A stretch of DNA of 64,000 nucleotides, taken from NCBI GenBank assembly GCA_029204225.1, contig CM055108.1, positions 1,717,463 to 1,781,462 of the forward strand, given 5' to 3'. The notes beneath the pieces were generated by a model that was not told the origin of the DNA, made no database searches, and worked only from the letters and a program-made list of their open reading frames with translations. This document shows positions 1 through 10,849 of the stretch, in pieces. Source of the DNA: Diphasiastrum complanatum. Lineage: Eukaryota > Streptophyta > Lycopodiopsida > Lycopodiales > Lycopodiaceae. Within the stretch, counting starts at the first letter, position 1. Every line of letters starts with the position of its first letter. A program made the position numbers and the translations under genes.

Positions 1-735
1 TGTCCTTGGAGATCAGCTAATGAAGTGATCCATTATTAAAAATTTCTATACCTTTATACGATCCCATCCATCTGGTATGTAATTTTCCAAGAAACAACAT
101 GTGTCTATTATCATACATAAGCACATAGTCCCCTTGTTTAATTTTTTATTTTCTTAATGGATTGGTCAAAAATTTCTTTTCTTTCCATTTGCCCATTTCG
201 TAAGCCCATTTGTTTTTGGATTATATATGGAGTAATTTGACAATGTGTACTAGAAAAATATGACAACATGGCTTCAACGGTCTGATTAAGAAAATGGGTT
301 CCCCTATCGCTAACGAGTTCTAAGGGACAACCATATCGCGTAATAATGTTTTGGAATAAAAACTTTGCTACAATCTTAGCATCATTCTTCGTTGTGGCTT
401 CGGCCTCTACATCTTGGTAGCATTGTCCGTGGCAATGAGTATGTAATGACGACGAGTTTTTACGCGTGGTCGGTTTGATAGGTCCTACAAAATCTATCCC
501 CCACTTCTCAAAAGGTGCTAAGGGGATAATTGGAGTAAGTGGCCAATGTGTTGCAAAGCTGGGTTTCTCCATCTCTGGCATGCATCAAATTTTTTGATGA
601 AAATTTTAACATCTCTATAGACGGTAGGCCACCAATATTTAGCTTAAAATCTTTTTTGCAGTGCTTTTAAGAGCATAATGACCTCCCGAATCTTCCTCAT
701 GTATGCACTTATACAGCGGTCGTCTCGGTTGGTTC
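1..735 (-). pseudogene. G1 integrase (H2C2 zinc domain, DDE core, C-terminal domain), broken
   Basis: Integrase inserts element cDNA into the host chromosome. Reading down the minus strand, the HHCC zinc domain lies at about 590-735 (HEEDSGGHYALK, then AKYWWPTVYRDV and FDACQR, with the first Cys of the usual CxxC not evident). The catalytic core lies at 138-581 with FEKWGIDFVGPIKP around the first Asp, ELVSDRGTHF at the second Asp, and NGQMER near the expected Glu. A separate frame at about 1-130 gives GDYVLMYDNRHMLFLGK and TRWMGSYKGIEIF, typical of the gypsy integrase C-terminal domain, ending in a stop. At least two frame changes make it nonfunctional. Confidence 0.85.
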
Positions 736-949
736 TAACATCGGCGGAGACTATCGTCAGCTCCTAATACAATATACTATCTACAATCGTGTAAGGTCAT
801 ACCTTAGAAAGAAAAACAATTTTTTGCTGTTTATTAAAATGTCAGGATATTTGGTCTTGTAAAAAATTAAAACGTCCCTATAAATTGATGTTTTTGATTG
901 AATACTCATTATATGTTCATCTGGAAATTCATCAGAAATAGGTTCTAAT

Positions 950-1420
950 GGGTTTTTTGTTTGGAGGCGGGATAATCCGCATTTTGATGATCCTTGTCTC
1001 TTCTTAATTCTACTTCATAATTAAACTCATCTAATAATAATACCCATCTAGCTATTCTACCAGAAAGATTAGGTTTATTCACTAAATGTTTTAATGCGTA
1101 GTGATCTACATGAAAACAAAAGGGTATCCTAAAAGGTAATGTCTAAATTTCTTTACTAAATAAATCATCCTTAATGCTTCTCGCTCTGTAGCAGGATAAT
1201 TATTTTCTGATGTAGCAAGTTGCCTTCTCGCATAGTAAATTGAATAATCTATATTTTGGTCATCTTTCTGACTAGAACCACACGTATCGCAAACGATGAT
1301 GTGTCTACATATACATGGAACTTTTTAGCCCAATTTGGAGGTTTAACCCCAGTGGCTTCTGCTAATGACTGTTTCAATCGATCAAAAGCTTTCTGATGGT
1401 CTTGTGTCCAATGGTACTCA
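950..1420 (-). pseudogene. G1 RNase H domain, broken
   Basis: The minus strand here encodes, in shifting frames, the connection and RNase H part of a gypsy polymerase. HWTQDHQKAFDRLKQSL precedes FHVYVDTSSFAI, where the Asp is the first RNase H carboxylate. RNase H removes the RNA strand during reverse transcription. It sits between the reverse transcriptase (1440-2270) and integrase (1-735), the order expected for Ty3/gypsy. Several stops and frameshifts follow the first motif, and the later RNase H residues cannot be placed with certainty. Confidence 0.7.
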
Positions 1421-1439
1421 ACAAATTTTTTTAATAAAC

Positions 1440-2270
1440 TCGTTAAAGGAGTTACTATTATAGCATAATCTTTAATTATCCTCCGTAGTAACCTACATGA
1501 CCTAGAAAACCTCTAAGCTCTCTTAAATTGGCTGGTTCTAATAATTCTAAAATCATTTTTATTTTTTCGATGTCGGCTTGTATACCATCCTTCAAAATTT
1601 TTTGTCCTAAAAGGATTCATTCTCATCCCAAAGTAACACTTAGCTAGATGCAGTTTAAGAGATGTCTCTTGACATCTTCTCAATGTTTTCTCTAATGCAT
1701 CTAAATGGTTTTTAGTTGATGAATAGACACAAAAGTCATCCATAAAAATTTCTAAAAACTTTCTTAATTTTTTTTGAAAAATATTCGTCATCCTATGTTG
1801 GAATGTGGCAGGTGCATTACAAAGACCAAAGGGCATTCACATATATGCGTACGTCCCCAATCAGTGGTGAAAGTTGTTTTGGATCTATCTTCCTCTTTTA
1901 TAAAATCTTGGTTATAACCTGAGAATCCATCTAAAAAAACTATAACGTTCATGACCAGCTACTTGGTCAAGAATGGTATCTGTATATGGTAGAGGATGAT
2001 AGTCCTTTGCTGTAGCAGCATATAATCCCCGCTCTAAGACATCTATCTAATTCGTCTTTTTAATAAGGAGTACTTTGGATTCAATCTATATTGACACTGT
2101 CTAACATGTATTATTTCCTGAATGAGATCTATTCTATGTTCGCCACATTTAACTGGTATTCCTATTAAATCATCCATCGACCAAGCAAACACATTCTGGT
2201 ATTTTTTAAGAAGCAATATATACTCTTCACGTACTTGGTCTGATTGGTGTTTATATAGATTCAAAGTCTT
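1440..2270 (-). pseudogene. G1 reverse transcriptase, broken
   Basis: A decayed gypsy reverse transcriptase. The N-terminal part at 2043-2264 has YQNVFAWSMDDLIGIP and EHRIDL, the usual entry to gypsy RT. The region near 2000 has YHPLPYTDTILDQVAGH. The palm at 1513-1836 has MPFGLCNAPATFQ followed by FMDDFCVYSS, the catalytic MDD box, and then LHLAKCYFGM. The frames do not connect. The usual RMCVDYRALN block is missing or corrupted between the first two pieces. Confidence 0.85.
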
Positions 2271-2699
2271 ACCTTTATTAATTTCTATTTCTACATAGCA
2301 AGAATTGCTTAATTTATTTCTTATAATATTGGTTATCGTCTAATAACTGTTTAAAGATTATATTAAGCATTCTAGAAACAAGGTCTTCTACAATATTATA
2401 AGAACGATTTCTAAGTGGTGAGAGATCTCTAGTATCTCGCTACTTATAACTGGATATGAAAATGTCACTTTCTTAACTTGTCTAGTTTTTTCATCTAAAA
2501 GCTTCTTAGCTTCTGAACTGATATCAACATCATAATGTTTTCCATTAGACTTATCAAGACTTAATTCTTTATTATTAGGAATTTTTACTAATTGTTCTGT
2601 GAACTTCGCTTTTTTTCTGTCGCATTTTTCGTAGTTTTCACAATTTTCGTCTTAGTTTTCTTCTTACCAATAAGTGTTAAAGAATTTTTACTACTTCTT
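2271..2699 (-). other. G1 protease-proximal stretch, no clear active site
   Basis: Between the gag knuckle and reverse transcriptase of G1. Minus-strand frames give charged peptides (SEAKKLLDEKTRQVKKV), but I cannot see an aspartic protease D-S/T-G motif. By position it should hold the protease; it is either decayed or deleted. Confidence 0.35.
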
Positions 2700-3672
2700 G
2701 TAGTTACTTTACTTATTTATTTCTCTAAATCTGGCCATTGATGCTCTTGATCTAATAATTCAGACTCTACTTCTATCCTCTGAACTATCATGTCAGTGTT
2801 AGTCTTAGATGGCTGAAGGTCATCTTCCCTAGGTGAGTTTACAAACCTTGGTTTAGAACCGTGGCTGTTGTGGCTGAGGACATTCAGCTGTGACATGCCC
2901 TTCACCTTTACATTTAGCATAGAGCGGACATATCCTGCTGATCTCCTAGGTTCAGGACAATCAGGCGAATAGTGACCCGGGGCTTCACAATTGTAGCACG
3001 AACCCCTTACTCTGGTCGGTGGAGTGGAATCGCGTATTCCGCCCTTCGCAAAATAGTGTATTGTTGACCAGTACATTGTTTTTGTATCATAGTTTTTTGG
3101 TTAGTAGGAGTTGCAGTATAAGCTACCTCCTCATGATTATTAATTGGACAGAGGAATAGTTCCTCTTCTAAATAATTAGTCTATAAACTGGGACAGTTGG
3201 TCTTAGAATGACCTTCATTCCCACAAGCGGTACACCAAACATTGGCTTTAGGCTTTGCTTTCTTTCGCTTGGCTTTAACATCAGATACTGGACTTTCAAA
3301 TCACTCATTTCTCTTGTTAAAAGCTCAACACTTTTTTTTAATGGATCCATCTTTTCGGATTTCTCCATTCTTTCTTTCAATCTGAATTCCTATTTTTAGA
3401 TTTATTATAAGAAGATTCTTCTTGAATAAGATGAATATTCAGAGGATTCTTTGCCATCCACTGAATCAGATTCTGATTCCGACTCAGTAGACGTTTCAGA
3501 TTCTTCTGCTCCTTGAAATTTGTGCTTTTTACTATTTTTTTTTTCATTTCTCTGTCTGCGAGAAATTTGAGAAGTTTTGTAATTCTCAGCAGAGGCAATG
3601 ACATCTTTCAAAGAAGTCATCAAAACCCTGTCCACAATATCGATCCATTTTCTTAGGCAAACCACCCAAGAA
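2700..3672 (-). pseudogene. G1 gag with CCHC zinc knuckle, broken
   Basis: Gag forms the nucleocapsid of the particle. On the minus strand a canonical zinc knuckle CYNCEAPGHYSPDC (C-x2-C-x4-H-x4-C) is encoded near 2955-3000. Upstream frames at 3168-3665 give a basic, charged gag body with KSVELLTREMSDLKVQYL and an acidic Ser/Glu stretch. A second CxxC-type motif read near 3190-3240 is uncertain. The coding frame changes at least twice. At about 3672 the reading ends against G2 integrase, so the gag N-terminus is probably missing. Confidence 0.7.
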
Positions 3673-4160
3673 CCATGAAATGTGTTCCCCTATCACTGAT
3701 AAGCTCTAGAGGACATTCGAACCGAACTATAAACCTATTCATAGAGAAATTTGGCGGTGGAACGAGCGTCAGCATTGCGAACAGCTCTTGCTTCAGCCCA
3801 TTTGGTGCAGTAGTCCGTAGCTACTATGATGTAACGAGATGTGTGTGTCGAGCAGTAGGACTAATAGGTCCGACATAATCAATTCCCCATTTCAGGAAAG
3901 CTTGATCAATGGTTACAGGTGTAAAGGCATGTAGTCTTTTTATTGAAAGCGTTTTGTGCGTTGGCAGACATTACAAGCCTTAGTGCAATTGTGCGTATCC
4001 TTGAAGAGGTGTTGGCCACCAGAAACCGGCCAAGAGGATTTTCTTAGCAGTTGTTTCAGAAGAAAAATGGCCGGCACCAATACCTTCATGAGTGAGGAAA
4101 ATTACAGAGGAGATTTCTCCTTCAGTAAGACATCGTCAGATAATTCCATCTAACCCTTGC
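3673..4160 (-). pseudogene. G2 integrase, truncated
   Basis: The HHCC domain is clear on the minus strand at about 3940-4150: THEGIGAGHFSSETTAKKIL, then GFWWPTPLQ and CNVCQRTKR. The catalytic core follows, with a DYVGPISPTA-like block near 3850 and PLELISDRGTHFM at 3675-3720 for the second Asp. The sequence then jumps into the G1 gag, so the catalytic Glu and the C-terminal domain are gone. The frames contain several stops. Confidence 0.8.
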
Positions 4161-4329
4161 TTGTAGAGTTGTCCTGCAATTAACATATAAGGTTTAGTTT
4201 TGAGGACCAACGCTCGTTGTTCAGGTTTAGAGAAGGAAGGATCCATCTGCCCTGAAGTTAAATATTCAGTAATTTCCTTAGCCCATACAGGTGTAGAGTC
4301 AACTTTGGAAAAGGATTGCATCTGGTAAA

Positions 4330-5860
4330 TCATCGTTAATGCCTTGATCAGGGGTAGGAAGGTTAGGGATTCGGGATAATGCTAAACTCCCTTACGAACC
4401 ATGATCCTAAACTCAAATTCTCAATAATAGGATCCATCTAGTGATATGACCTGTGGTGCAGGTCTTGTTGATGAGATACAACAGTGCTTGATGATCAGTG
4501 AAGAACACAAAGATTTTCCTAGAAGATAATGGTGAAACTTCTGAACCACATATACCATTGCCAAGGCTTCGCGTTCGATGGTGGTATGACCTTAGCAGGT
4601 ATCAATTGTCGACTAAGAAAACGAATTGAGTAATCCTTTTTGAATTCTCCTGGTTGGCTGAGCACTGCTCCAATGACATACTTGGATGCATTGGTATGCA
4701 CATGGAATTCTTTAGAATAATCAGGAGCTCGGAGGATGGGTGCTTTTGTAAGGGCTTCTTTGAGCTGATTGAAGGCGACGCGTTGTTCATCCGTCCATTT
4801 GGGAACTACAACTACTTTGTAGATTAAGCGGGCTTTGTTAGCAAAATAAAAAATAAAGCACTGATAGTAGTTGGCATGGCCAAGCAAGGAGTAAACTTCA
4901 CGTATCGTACACGGTTCCGATAGATTTTGAATGATAAGGATCTTTTCAGGATTAAGAGAAAATACGAAGCGTTGACATTGGATAAAATTTTTTTCGAGCA
5001 CAAACAAATGACGTATTTCTTTGAAATGTGCTCCTAAATCGTCCAAGTAAACTTCTAAGATATCGCCCATCTGCTGAGAAAAGGACCCTTGTATAACACG
5101 TTGGAAGGTGCTAGGAGCATTGCCAAGTCCAAAAGGCATGACTTTTCAGTAGAAGGTTCCCCATTATGTGCAAAGGCGGTTTTGTGTTGATCTTCTTCAG
5201 TGATTTGGATCACATTATATCCGCTAAAGCCATCTAAGAAGGAGTAAGCTCTCTCCTGCTAGATTTTCTAAGATGGATTCTCCGAAAGGTAATGGAAAAT
5301 TATCTCGTCCAATGACGGCGTTAAGTTTCTTAAAATTGACACAGCCATGAAGTTTTCCATTTTTCCTGGGGACGATGACAATTGGAGAGACCCAATCAGT
5401 ATGTTCAATTTCATATATAAATACCGCATCTAAAAGGCGTTATAATTCTTTTGATCTTGGCCTTATAGATGGGATTTCATCTGTACGGACACAACTCGTA
5501 GTGGGCCTCGCACCAGGTTTAAGTGGGATACGATGCACAACTAGTTGGGGTGAGATGCCTTTCATGTCTTTTAGGTCCAGGCAAAGATATGTCGATATTT
5601 TCGCAGGATCTTTTCAAGCCATCGTCGTTGTTCGCGATTGAGATGAGCTCCGATGTGGACAAGATATTCGTTGGTTTCATTTGACTGGGGTAATTTGATT
5701 GTGACATCCTTGATCATATAGTCCTTAAAGTATGCAGGAACATCATGGGCTGGAGATTCGAGGGGGCCTTGCCTTTATCTTGCCGATATGGTGCTTTTTT
5801 GGGGGGATGGGTGTAGGGCTAGAGGCAATCTCAGGAACTTCCCGAACAATTGTGAGGTCA
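4330..5860 (-). pseudogene. G2 reverse transcriptase and RNase H, broken
   Basis: Gypsy polymerase on the minus strand. An N-terminal RT region near 5500-5700 has SNYPSQMKPTNILVHIGA-like text and KYRHIFAW. A block near 5230 has LDGFSGYN, HKTAF lies near 5180, and the palm MPFGLGNAPSTFQ is at about 5100-5139 with YLDDLGAHF as the catalytic box near 5040. The connection (WTDEQRVAFNQLKEAL) and RNase H start (EFHVHTNASKYVIGAVLSQ) follow at about 4640-4800 in the same open frame, 4519-5139. Frameshifts separate the N-terminal piece from the palm. Confidence 0.85.
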
Positions 5861-7056
5861 CCCGGCGGTTGAATTTGAAGTGGTTTTTTCATTTTCTCTT
5901 TCATAGTATGACCACGTAGTTGAGGTTTTGGTGGTGGAGAGAGAGTGGGTATGTCATGGAGGATTTCATCTCAATTTGAAAGATAGTCTCCTCCTCACAG
6001 AGATCCCATGGATAGTGGGCATTTGGAACGTAGAATTTTGTCTCAGGTTTTTCACTTGCAACCTTGGCAAGTGATTCCACCTTGGAAGCATGTTGCGGAT
6101 AGGTCTTCGGGGGAAGTACTTCCATATAGTTGAGGATCTGAAATAAAATGTCCATATCTTCTGGGCAATTCTGAATTCGTAAGACGTTCTCATCATCGAT
6201 GAATAAATTCTCTGATTCATTAGTAGGTAGCCATGCAACATTTAGTAGCTCATCATGTTGTGGAAGAATATCAACAAAATTGATATTGATGATGGGTGTA
6301 TCTAGATTAGGTAATTGGTTATGATCGATCGGGTGTGGAGATGTACAATTATCCTGATGTTGAGCACAGTAATCAACAGTCACACAATCAATGGTAGCTA
6401 GACTGTGACTCCAGTTTATATCAGTAGATTTAACATAATGACATTTTTTGTGGCTGGACTGGTATGGCTCAAATACTGAGTTGGTGGTTGAGGATCCTCA
6501 TCATGTATGCGTGCAGGTTTGAGTTTATCTGTTGAGTCAATTGTGACAGAATTGTCACGATTACCAAAAGTGACTCAGCCTTTGCTGTAGTCATGAATGA
6601 CACGTGCATTGGTGAGCCACGGACGACCAAGTAGTAATTCATAAGAATAGGCATTATTGGGAATATCAAGTACTACAAGGTCAATAGAAAAATTTGAGAC
6701 CTCCTAGTTTGATCAGTACGTGTGGAAGGAAACCGGTAGGTCGGACCACATTTTGATCAGCCATTCGAAGTTGACAAGTAGGTTTGGCTAGCTTGTCTCT
6801 AAGATTCCATTCCATCATGAGATGTGGAAATGATATTAACCCCAGAACCTCCATCGAGTACTGCTAAAACTTCACGGGATTGATGATGGATAGCTGGGAT
6901 TTTGATGTTGCCTCATTCGCTGAGAGGATTGGTTAGATGTAAGGGCATTTTAGGCAACTCATCAATAGTGGTGGTGGTATTGGATTGGATCTGTTGTTTC
7001 CACTGGCCAGCATGCTTCCAAAGAACATGGAAGGGAAGAGTGACATTGGCTTGCTG
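5861..7056 (-). pseudogene. G2 protease region
   Basis: An aspartic-protease-like site is read on the minus strand near 6830-6900: REVLAVLDGGSGVNIIS, where the usual D-S/T-G is D-G-G. Downstream, near 6600-6670, comes DIPNNAYSYELLLGRPWL, the hydrophobic (L)LGRPWL block typical of gypsy proteases. A variable stretch down to 5901 (a 160-codon open frame starting MTVDYCAQHQDNCTSPHPI) fits the spacer before reverse transcriptase. The Ser/Thr of the active-site triplet is replaced by Gly, so an intact copy of this allele would still be doubtful as a protease. Confidence 0.75.
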
Positions 7057-7061
7057 TAAAT
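7057..7061. repeat. C1 target site duplication, left copy (TAAAT)
   Basis: TAAAT directly before the TGTGCAAAC end of C1, matched exactly at 12456-12460. Five bases is the usual copia target duplication length. Confidence 0.88.
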
Positions 7062-7657
7062 TGTGCAAACACTGAGTCTCCGTGATCTATTTTGCACCAA
7101 TATCCCTTAAGTAAGGATTTTGAGATGCAAAAACTAAATAGAACTTGATCAAACTTGAATAAAATGATTATGTATTGTTGTTGTCCGTACAAAACCATCA
7201 AGCTACTGTATTTCACACGTGTGGATCCAAAATAGCAAATATAGATCATTCTACACATAGAATTGTAGGCAATCACCAAGATAGTGCACCAATGGATAGT
7301 AGAACCCAAGAGAACCATGTATAAGCATGAAATGAGATAGAGAAGAGAGAAGATGACTCTCTCCATGAGTTACATCCTTTTATAGCAGGTCCAAACCCTA
7401 TTTGGCCACTTGGCTTTCCCACCAAAATGCTAACCCTACCAATTTTGGGTCTAGATTCAATGTACTCAACTTATTCAAATTGAATCTACTCAAACTCGCA
7501 TTCTATCTTTCCCACACTTTCAAAATGTTTATTCAAATGAAATTTAGACTAATGAACTTTGAACAGTCAAACTCTAAGTCTAAAACAAGTTTTGGCCTCA
7601 ATATGCCAAATATGGAAACATTGCAAAATGTGCATGAAACTAGTTGAATCTTTCACA
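7062..7657 (-). repeat. C1 3' LTR
   Basis: 596 bp starting TGTGCAAAC and ending TTTCACA on the plus strand. The part from about 7221 to 7657 matches the right LTR with roughly a dozen differences. The outer 160 bp (7062-7220) has no clear match there. The polypurine tract lies directly inside at 7658-7666. Confidence 0.85.
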
Positions 7658-7666
7658 CTCCTCTTC
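7658..7666 (-). promoter_or_regulatory. C1 polypurine tract
   Basis: On the minus strand GAAGAGGAG lies immediately before the TGTGAAAG start of the 3' LTR. This is the plus-strand primer site for reverse transcription. Confidence 0.8.
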
Positions 7667-7845
7667 AACTAGTTTTTAGCATATGACTTTAATAATACTT
7701 CGAGTGAAGTCAACTATGCTACATGACAAGTCTTTTCCCAATGACTTTGGTGAAGAATATCAGCTACACATTCCCTTGAAGACACATGTTGAACCTCCAC
7801 CTCCTTTGCAATGACATCGCTCCCTCTCACAAATGATATTGTATC

Positions 7846-8290
7846 TCACAATGCTTCGCTCCTAACATGAAGAAGATAGATTGATGCCATTCTTTGTGCT
7901 GATTGATTGTCCACAAAAGATGATTGGGCTCTCTGAAAATCCAGCAAAAGTGCAAGATCCTTGATCATCCTATTTGATCCCATACTCGATCTCCTTTGTG
8001 CAATGTGGTAAGAGCTTTCGTACTTTGGCCTCACTAGATGACAATGAGATAGTGGCTTGTTCTTTGACATCCATGATATAAGCCCCATCACCTAATGAAA
8101 ATATAATAAGAACTAATGGATTTCCTATCCATTACAATCTCCAGCATAGTCCGAATCTGAAAATCCAAAAAGATTAGTTGATGATCCCTCATACAATATG
8201 CCAAAAATCTCGAGTTACCAATGATGTACCTCAAAATTGGCTTTCTAGCTTCCAATGCTCCTAGCATAGTTTTTGCCAATAGAACTTTGA
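7846..8290 (-). pseudogene. C1 RNase H remnant
   Basis: Copia RNase H on the minus strand in two frames: ALEARKPILRYIIGNSRFL and NKSISSYYIFI-like text at 8088-8279, then ISWMSKNKPLSHCHLV at about 8030-8090, matching the consensus ISWMSKKQ..VALSSSEAEY. A close relative is at 19213-19473. The end of the domain decays into other frames. The catalytic residues are not all present. Confidence 0.75.
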
Positions 8291-9340
8291 TCCATCATAA
8301 GAATGATCTTTCTTCCTAAGAATAGATCTCCTTTCAATGATCATTTAATTCTCAAAATAGAAACAACCATAATTGATATAGAGAATAGTGTCACTTGGGA
8401 TGCTTCACTATTTCTTACATCAATTTTACATCGTAAAAATGTGACTAGAACATGAAGAATCAAATAGAATGTAAATGAAATGATTCCACCATGCTTCCAA
8501 CTCTGAACTCTCTAGAAAAATATAGCAAACAAACAATAAATGTGACGTGATCAACTTTTGCTTGCATGTCTCCCTCCTTCTTTGTCCTTTGTTGCCTTGT
8601 ATCCACCATGATACTCCATGAATGAGCCTCCATCTTCATCTTGCACAAGAAAACCATCAAAACTTGGAAATCCATGAGTAGGTGAGTCATAATGATGCAA
8701 ATCCATCACCACTGACTCCATAAACCAAGTAGTTTGCACTAGTCCATCTTCAAGAATCTACTTGACACAAGAAATAATGACCATGAATCACCAAAAATTG
8801 ACAATCTCCAAGTATTGGCACCAAGTAGTCTCAACACTGAGAACTTAGCCATGGATGAGTGAACATAATGGACCTCCATATAGCTTTCATTTCCATTAGC
8901 AAAATCAGCCAATAATGCTAGTACAAATCCATCAAAACAATGCTCACCAATGTAGCTAGGTATTTAACCATATCTTGACAATTTGCACACATCCACATGA
9001 AATTGCTCAAACATGAGATAGAACAAGTAAAGTAAACTTGAACAACACTTCCTTGCTGCCTCCTTTGACCCTTACTTGAGTCTTCAATTATGCTGCCAAA
9101 AACAGATCCATATACACCTTTTCCAATTACCTCTCCTTTGATGCTCTGACTAGCTCCAAATTGCCAACTTACCCTTTTGACAAGTTGAAGCGCTTTGAGA
9201 TCAACCTCTTGATCTTCCAACTTGACATCAAAGTCATTGAACAAAATTTTTTTTCTAGATCCATTACTTGATTTTACACCAAGATAACATCCATCCACTT
9301 GCATAGCTCCATGTACACAAGAAGATCCTCCAAAAGATGT
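8291..9340 (-). other. C1 internal segment replacing the reverse transcriptase core, unidentified
   Basis: About 1 kb lies between the start of reverse transcriptase (EEEWIQAMDLEYRSLI, near 9340-9400) and RNase H (8290), where the catalytic palm should be. No TFAPVAK, YGLKQ or YVDD blocks can be found in any frame. The open frame instead continues for about 140 codons (to 8918) with unrecognised text such as GKGVYGSVFGSIIEDSSKGQ. It may be captured host sequence or an internal substitution. Confidence 0.5.
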
Positions 9341-9880
9341 TCCACTCTTTATAAGAGATCGATACTCGAGATCCATTGCTTGGATCCACTCCTCTTCTTT
9401 CCTTGCTGGATCTACACTTGTAGGCTCATCCAAAGAGGTTAGAAAAGCAACATAATTTCCAGAAACTACTTGCTTACCCTTTTGATCATATGTGAGCCTT
9501 GAAGGTACTTGTCTTTCTCTTGATGTTCTCCTTGGCTTTTGACTTGAAGAAGGTCCATCAATCACCACCATCCAAGTAGGATCCTTCTCATCAACATCAA
9601 AAATGTTAGATCCATCTACTTTACCATGAATCATGCTTGAAGACACCTTGGAATGTTTTTCTCATAAAAATGACATCTCAACCAACAATCACTTTGTTAG
9701 TAGAAGGAATGTAAACTTGTAGGCTCTTACTCACCTCACTATATCCAACAAAAATACCTCTACTTGAAGATGGATCCTCCTTGGTCCTATCATCAAGAGT
9801 AATGTTGACATAAGCATGTGCATCCAAAGGTTCTTAGAAAGTTGACACTCGGCCTCCTCTTGAATAGCATCTCAAAAGGT
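9341..9880 (-). pseudogene. C1 integrase-RT linker and RT N-terminus
   Basis: The minus strand encodes a linker rich in Ser, Pro and Arg (SSSQKPRRTSRERQVPSRL) and then NYVAFLTSLDEPTSVDPA and KEEEWIQAMDLEYRSLIKSGT. This is the conserved entry to copia reverse transcriptase (EP..y.eAl....W..AM..E...L..N.T). The frame then leaves known RT sequence. Upstream, near 9660-9890, further integrase C-terminal text in another frame (AYVNITLDDRTKEDPSSSRG-like) is interrupted by frameshifts. Confidence 0.7.
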
Positions 9881-9889
9881 GTCCTTCCA

Positions 9890-10690
9890 TCCAAAATAGC
9901 ACTCAGCCACCTATTGCACAAGAAATTGGCACACAACACAAAGCTTGATCCCAAAATGGTTTGTCAAGATTCAGCACCAACCTCATAGCTTTAGCACTTT
10001 CACATAAAGTTCTATTCTTCCTTTCAGCCACTCCATTTTGTTTGTGGGATCCTTGATGTTGTATACTCCCTCTTGATCCCATGCTCATCACAAAAGGCCT
10101 TGAACTTGTTAGATATGTACTCACCACCATTGTCACCTCTCAAGCACTTGATCTTTGCAGAAAATTGGTTCTCCCTTGCATTCTTGAACTTGACAAAGAC
10201 ATCATACACTTCATCCTTGCTCTTTAGTAGATAGATCTAACAAAATCTACTAAAATCATCAATGAATTTTACATACATCTTAGCTCCACTATTGCTAATT
10301 GTAGTAAAATCCATGAATATCCGAATGTACAAGTTGAAAAGGCTTTGTAGGTCTAGAAATAGATCTAGTATAAGGTAGTCTATGTGACTTAGACAAAGCA
10401 CAAGACTCACAAACATGCTTGTCATTACTTAAGGAACTTGAAGACCAATCACAACCTTTTTCCTTGCCATTACCTCCAATGACTTGAAGTTGAGGTGTCC
10501 CATCCTTTTGTGCCAAACCTCTTGAATAGAAATTTGCTCCCTTGCAACACATCCAACTTGGTTAGCAATAACACAAGCATCAAGTTTGAACAACTTCCCT
10601 TGCCTTTTACCTTTTCCAATCAAGACATCCTTCCTTTTGATCAAACAAGCATCTCCATCAAACTCCACCTTGAGGCCCTTACTTAGCATT
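9890..10690 (-). pseudogene. C1 integrase (GAG-pre-integrase plus DDE core)
   Basis: Pre-integrase zinc domain at about 10390-10640: VWHKRMGHLNFKSLEVMARK then CESCALSKSHRLPY. The catalytic core has KMYVKFIDDFSRFC (first Asp context) at about 10237-10290, KCLRGDNGGEYISNKFKAF at about 10080-10150 (second Asp), and HKQNGVAERKNRTL near 10010-10060 (Glu). These are textbook copia integrase motifs with D-D-E residues visible, but they are spread over three frames, so it is a pseudogene. Confidence 0.88.
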
Positions 10691-10849
10691 TGATCTCACT
10701 AAGAAAATTCTTGGTAATAGATGGAATAAACAAGACATCCTCCAAAATGAACATTCCTATTTGTAGAGAGAGAAATAGGAATTATGCCAATCCCTTTGAT
10801 TGCACACTCACCATCATTGGACCGTGTAGATCACCCTCTTGTCATCTCC

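Larger units (their letters stand above)
1..3672 (-). mobile_element. Ty3/gypsy retrotransposon G1, decayed, cut by left edge
   Basis: A gypsy-order polyprotein can be followed on the minus strand from gag (about 3665) through reverse transcriptase and RNase H to the integrase C-terminal domain at the left edge. Many frameshifts and stops break it into pieces. The 3' LTR, if present, lies left of the window. The 5' end is lost: at about 3672 the gag directly abuts the integrase of gypsy element G2, so no 5' LTR or primer binding site is seen. The integrase is close in sequence to that of G3 near 21.4 kb (both carry a WPLTPI..LAPFEKW..DFVGPIKP block), so G1 and G3 are one family. Confidence 0.85.
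3673..7056 (-). mobile_element. Ty3/gypsy retrotransposon G2, downstream half (protease to integrase)
   Basis: Second gypsy element on the minus strand, running from protease (about 6900) through reverse transcriptase and RNase H to an integrase that stops just after its second catalytic Asp, where G1 gag begins. Its upstream half (linker and gag) lies at 12461-13995 on the far side of inserted copia element C1. Reading frame and the 5-bp target duplication show that the two halves were once one element. Confidence 0.9.
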
